A stretch of 64,000 nucleotides of DNA from PCPOR2b sp965204355 (GTDB taxonomy: Bacteria; Poribacteria; WGA-4E; PCPOR2b), in NCBI GenBank assembly GCA_965204355.1, contig OZ241983.1, forward strand, positions 4,464,001-4,528,000, given 5' to 3'. Each line of letters begins with the position of its first letter. Position 1 is the first letter of the stretch. A program made the position numbers and the translations under genes. Below are positions 62,247 through 64,000 of this stretch, piece by piece. The notes beneath the pieces were generated by a model. That model saw only the letters and a program-made list of their open reading frames with translations, did no database searches and was not told the origin of the DNA.

Positions 62247-63326
62247 TCAGTCAATCTGTTTGAGCCAACCCCACACTGTAAACTTCTTGCCCACGGGAGC
62301 AACCGAAAAAGGTGAATTCGACCATGCAGGACTACTGTCATAATGCGGATTATTGGTGAGTCTACGCGTATTCTTCCCGTCGGCGTCCATTACGTAGATT
62401 TCAGACGTGGGCCAACCGAGTATAGGGTGAACGTGCCCATCCCGCTGAGACGTGAAGATAATTCGTTTACCATCCGGAGACCATGAGGGAGACGTGTCAT
62501 CAACGCGATTATTGGTGAGTCTACGCGTATTCTCCCCATCGGCGTCCATCACGTAGATTTCAAAGTTTACATCGTCTCCCTTCCTATCAGACGCGAAGGC
62601 AATCCGTTCACCGTCAGGAGACCATGAGGGAGCCCAATCAATCTTGCGATTATTGGTGAGTCTACGCGTATTCTTCCCGTCGGCATCCATCACGTAGATT
62701 TCAGAAGAGAGTCCAAAATCGCCTATAAAGTGCCCATCCCGCCGAGACACGAAGGCAATCCGTTCACCATCCGGGGACCATGAGGGAGCCGAATCATAAA
62801 AATCATTGTCAGTGAGTCTTTGCTGATTGTTCCCATCGGCGTCCATCACGTAGATTTCATGGTTTTCCCGGTTCCCATCCCTATTCCCATCCCTATCAGA
62901 CGCGAAGACAATCCGTTTACCGTCAGGAGACCATGAGGGAGCCGAATCATCATTGGGATCGTTAGTGAGGTTTTGCTGATTGCCCCCATCGGCATCCATC
63001 ACGTAGATTTCATAAGCGAGTAGTCCTCCGAGTATATCAACGTGCCCATCCCTATCAGACATGAAGGCAATCCGTTTACCGTCAGGAGACCATGAGGGGT
63101 GTCTGTCAAGATTGGGATTATTGGTGAGTCTACGCTGATTGTTCCCATCAACGTCCATCACATAGATTTCAAAAGTGGGCCAACCGAGTCTAGGGTGGAC
63201 ATGCCCATCCCTATCAGACATGAAGGTAATCCGTGCCTGTGCCGCAACGGCTATCATCAACGGTGTCAGTACCACAGCTATAACGCCAACCAAAATGAAA
63301 TGTGTAAGATTGTCCCTTCGTTGCAT
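62247..63326 (-). CDS. TolB/PD40 beta-propeller protein, paralogue 2
   Basis: A 359-residue exported PD40 protein with a signal peptide (about 1-30) nearly identical in style to paralogue 1, and six or seven units such as APSWSPDGERIAFVSRRDGH. Its ending KKFTVWGWLKQID is shared. At the DNA level, large parts match paralogue 3, for example the TATAGGGTGAACGTGCCCAT segment in both, pointing to recent duplication. AGAGGAGG precedes the ATG. Function is as inferred for paralogue 1. Confidence 0.9.
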   Translation of the reverse strand: MQRRDNLTHFILVGVIAVVLTPLMIAVAAQARITFMSDRDGHVHPRLGWPTFEIYVMDVDGNNQRRLTNNPNLDRHPSWSPDGKRIAFMSDRDGHVDILGGLLAYEIYVMDADGGNQQNLTNDPNDDSAPSWSPDGKRIVFASDRDGNRDGNRENHEIYVMDADGNNQQRLTDNDFYDSAPSWSPDGERIAFVSRRDGHFIGDFGLSSEIYVMDADGKNTRRLTNNRKIDWAPSWSPDGERIAFASDRKGDDVNFEIYVMDADGENTRRLTNNRVDDTSPSWSPDGKRIIFTSQRDGHVHPILGWPTSEIYVMDADGKNTRRLTNNPHYDSSPAWSNSPFSVAPVGKKFTVWGWLKQID

Positions 63327-63396
63327 CTGTCTGTCCTCCTCTGGTCTTAAAGCGGTCTTTTACCTCTACGCACCGTGCCCTCGATAATGGTAATTA

Positions 63397-64000
63397 TCAG
63401 TCAACCTGTTTGAGCCATCCCCATGTCGTGAATTTTTTGCCTGTGGGAGCAACTGCAAAGGCAGGGCCAAACCACGCAGGGCTACCGTCACTATGCGGAT
63501 TATTGGTGAGGTTTTGAGGATTACCCCCATCGGCGTCCATAACGTAGATTTCAAACGTGGGCCAACCGAGTATAGGGTGAACGTGCCCATCCCGCTGAGA
63601 CGAGAAGACAATTCGTTTACCGTCAGACGACCATGAGGGAGAACCGTCATCAACGCGATTATTGGTGAGTCTACGCTGATTCCCCCCATCGGCGTCCATA
63701 ACGTAGATTTCATAGTTTACATCGTCTCCCTTCCTATCAGCCGAGAAGGCAATCCATTTACCGTCCGGTGACCATGAGGGAGACCAATCATTCTTGCGAT
63801 TATTGGTGAGTCTACGCGTATTCTTCCCGTCGGCGTCCATAACGTAGATTTCATAAGAGAGTCCAAAGTCGCCTATAAAGTGCCCATCCCGCCGAGACAC
63901 GAAGACAATCTGTTCACCATCCGGGGACCATGAGGGAGACGAATCATAAAAATCATTGTCAGTGAGTCTTTGCTGATTGTTCCCATCGGCGTCCATAACG
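63397..64000 (-). CDS. TolB/PD40 beta-propeller protein, paralogue 3 (partial)
   Basis: The 5' part lies beyond the window, so only about 200 C-terminal residues are seen. They hold at least four PD40 units (SPSWSPDGEQIVFVSRRDGH is one) and the ending KKFTTWGWLKQVD. A SSDGK replaces the usual SPDGK in one unit (WSSDGKRIVF). Very close at both levels to paralogue 2. It lies 71 bases upstream of that gene. Confidence 0.88.
   Translation of the reverse strand, partial: VMDADGNNQQRLTDNDFYDSSPSWSPDGEQIVFVSRRDGHFIGDFGLSYEIYVMDADGKNTRRLTNNRKNDWSPSWSPDGKWIAFSADRKGDDVNYEIYVMDADGGNQRRLTNNRVDDGSPSWSSDGKRIVFSSQRDGHVHPILGWPTFEIYVMDADGGNPQNLTNNPHSDGSPAWFGPAFAVAPTGKKFTTWGWLKQVD

Overview
The window looks like a chromosomal piece of an uncultured, metabolically versatile marine-type bacterium. 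The gene set resembles Candidatus Poribacteria genomes: phytanoyl-CoA dioxygenase, ThuA, DUF4432, HpcH/HpaI aldolases, Gfo/Idh/MocA, class III aminotransferase, TolB/PD40 proteins and a subtilase with FG-GAP repeats and a type IX-like tail. This is inference from gene content; no rRNA gene is present to place it. I saw no tRNA, rRNA, CRISPR array or transposase gene.

Layout. 1-3.4 kb: fatty acid synthesis operon fabD-fabG-acpP-fabF with a terminator. 3.6-5.5 kb: VOC protein and glutamate-1-semialdehyde-aminomutase-like gene, minus strand. 5.7-10.3 kb: MacB-like permease, DUF4432 protein, DUF3352-like lipoprotein. 10.4-10.8 kb: a small HMA-domain lipoprotein whose first metal-binding Cys codon is UGA, followed by a hairpin that fits a bacterial SECIS; it is a predicted selenoprotein. 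11-14 kb: Gfo/Idh/MocA and HpcH/HpaI pair, and an Nmad3-like gene. 14.7-21.9 kb: four-gene plus-strand operon (ThDP enzyme, TonB-dependent receptor, metallophosphoesterase, TIGR03032), ending against a convergent ThuA gene. 22.9-33.5 kb: mostly single catabolic or housekeeping genes. 32.8-38.3 kb: PAP2 phosphatase, ABC export pair and haloacetate-dehalogenase-like hydrolase. 38.6-53.9 kb: M28 peptidase, unknown proteins, second HpcH/HpaI aldolase, an HTH/PemK toxin-antitoxin pair, class IV aminotransferase with a PhyH oxygenase, M19-like and MetE-like pair, and purB. 54.5-60.9 kb: a 1365-residue secreted subtilase and an SgrR-like regulator. 61.2-64 kb: three tandem PD40/TolB-like paralogues, the last cut by the window edge.

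Between the genes lies an unusually dense set of small non-coding repeats: a TA-targeted MITE family (A), a second MITE family (B) that A inserts into, tandem repeats (C), a host element (D) with A inside, and short hairpins. Many hairpins share a constant GTAG/CTAC foot with arms that differ but stay complementary. A roughly 20-bp palindromic module (CGATTTATCGG core) has inserted into the loops or arms of other repeats; four occupied/empty comparisons are visible here. The leading observations are the UGA-containing HMA lipoprotein, the self-inserting palindromes and nested MITEs, the SgrR-like regulator, the PAP2 gene with no usual start codon, and an M19 peptidase homologue lacking several metal ligands.
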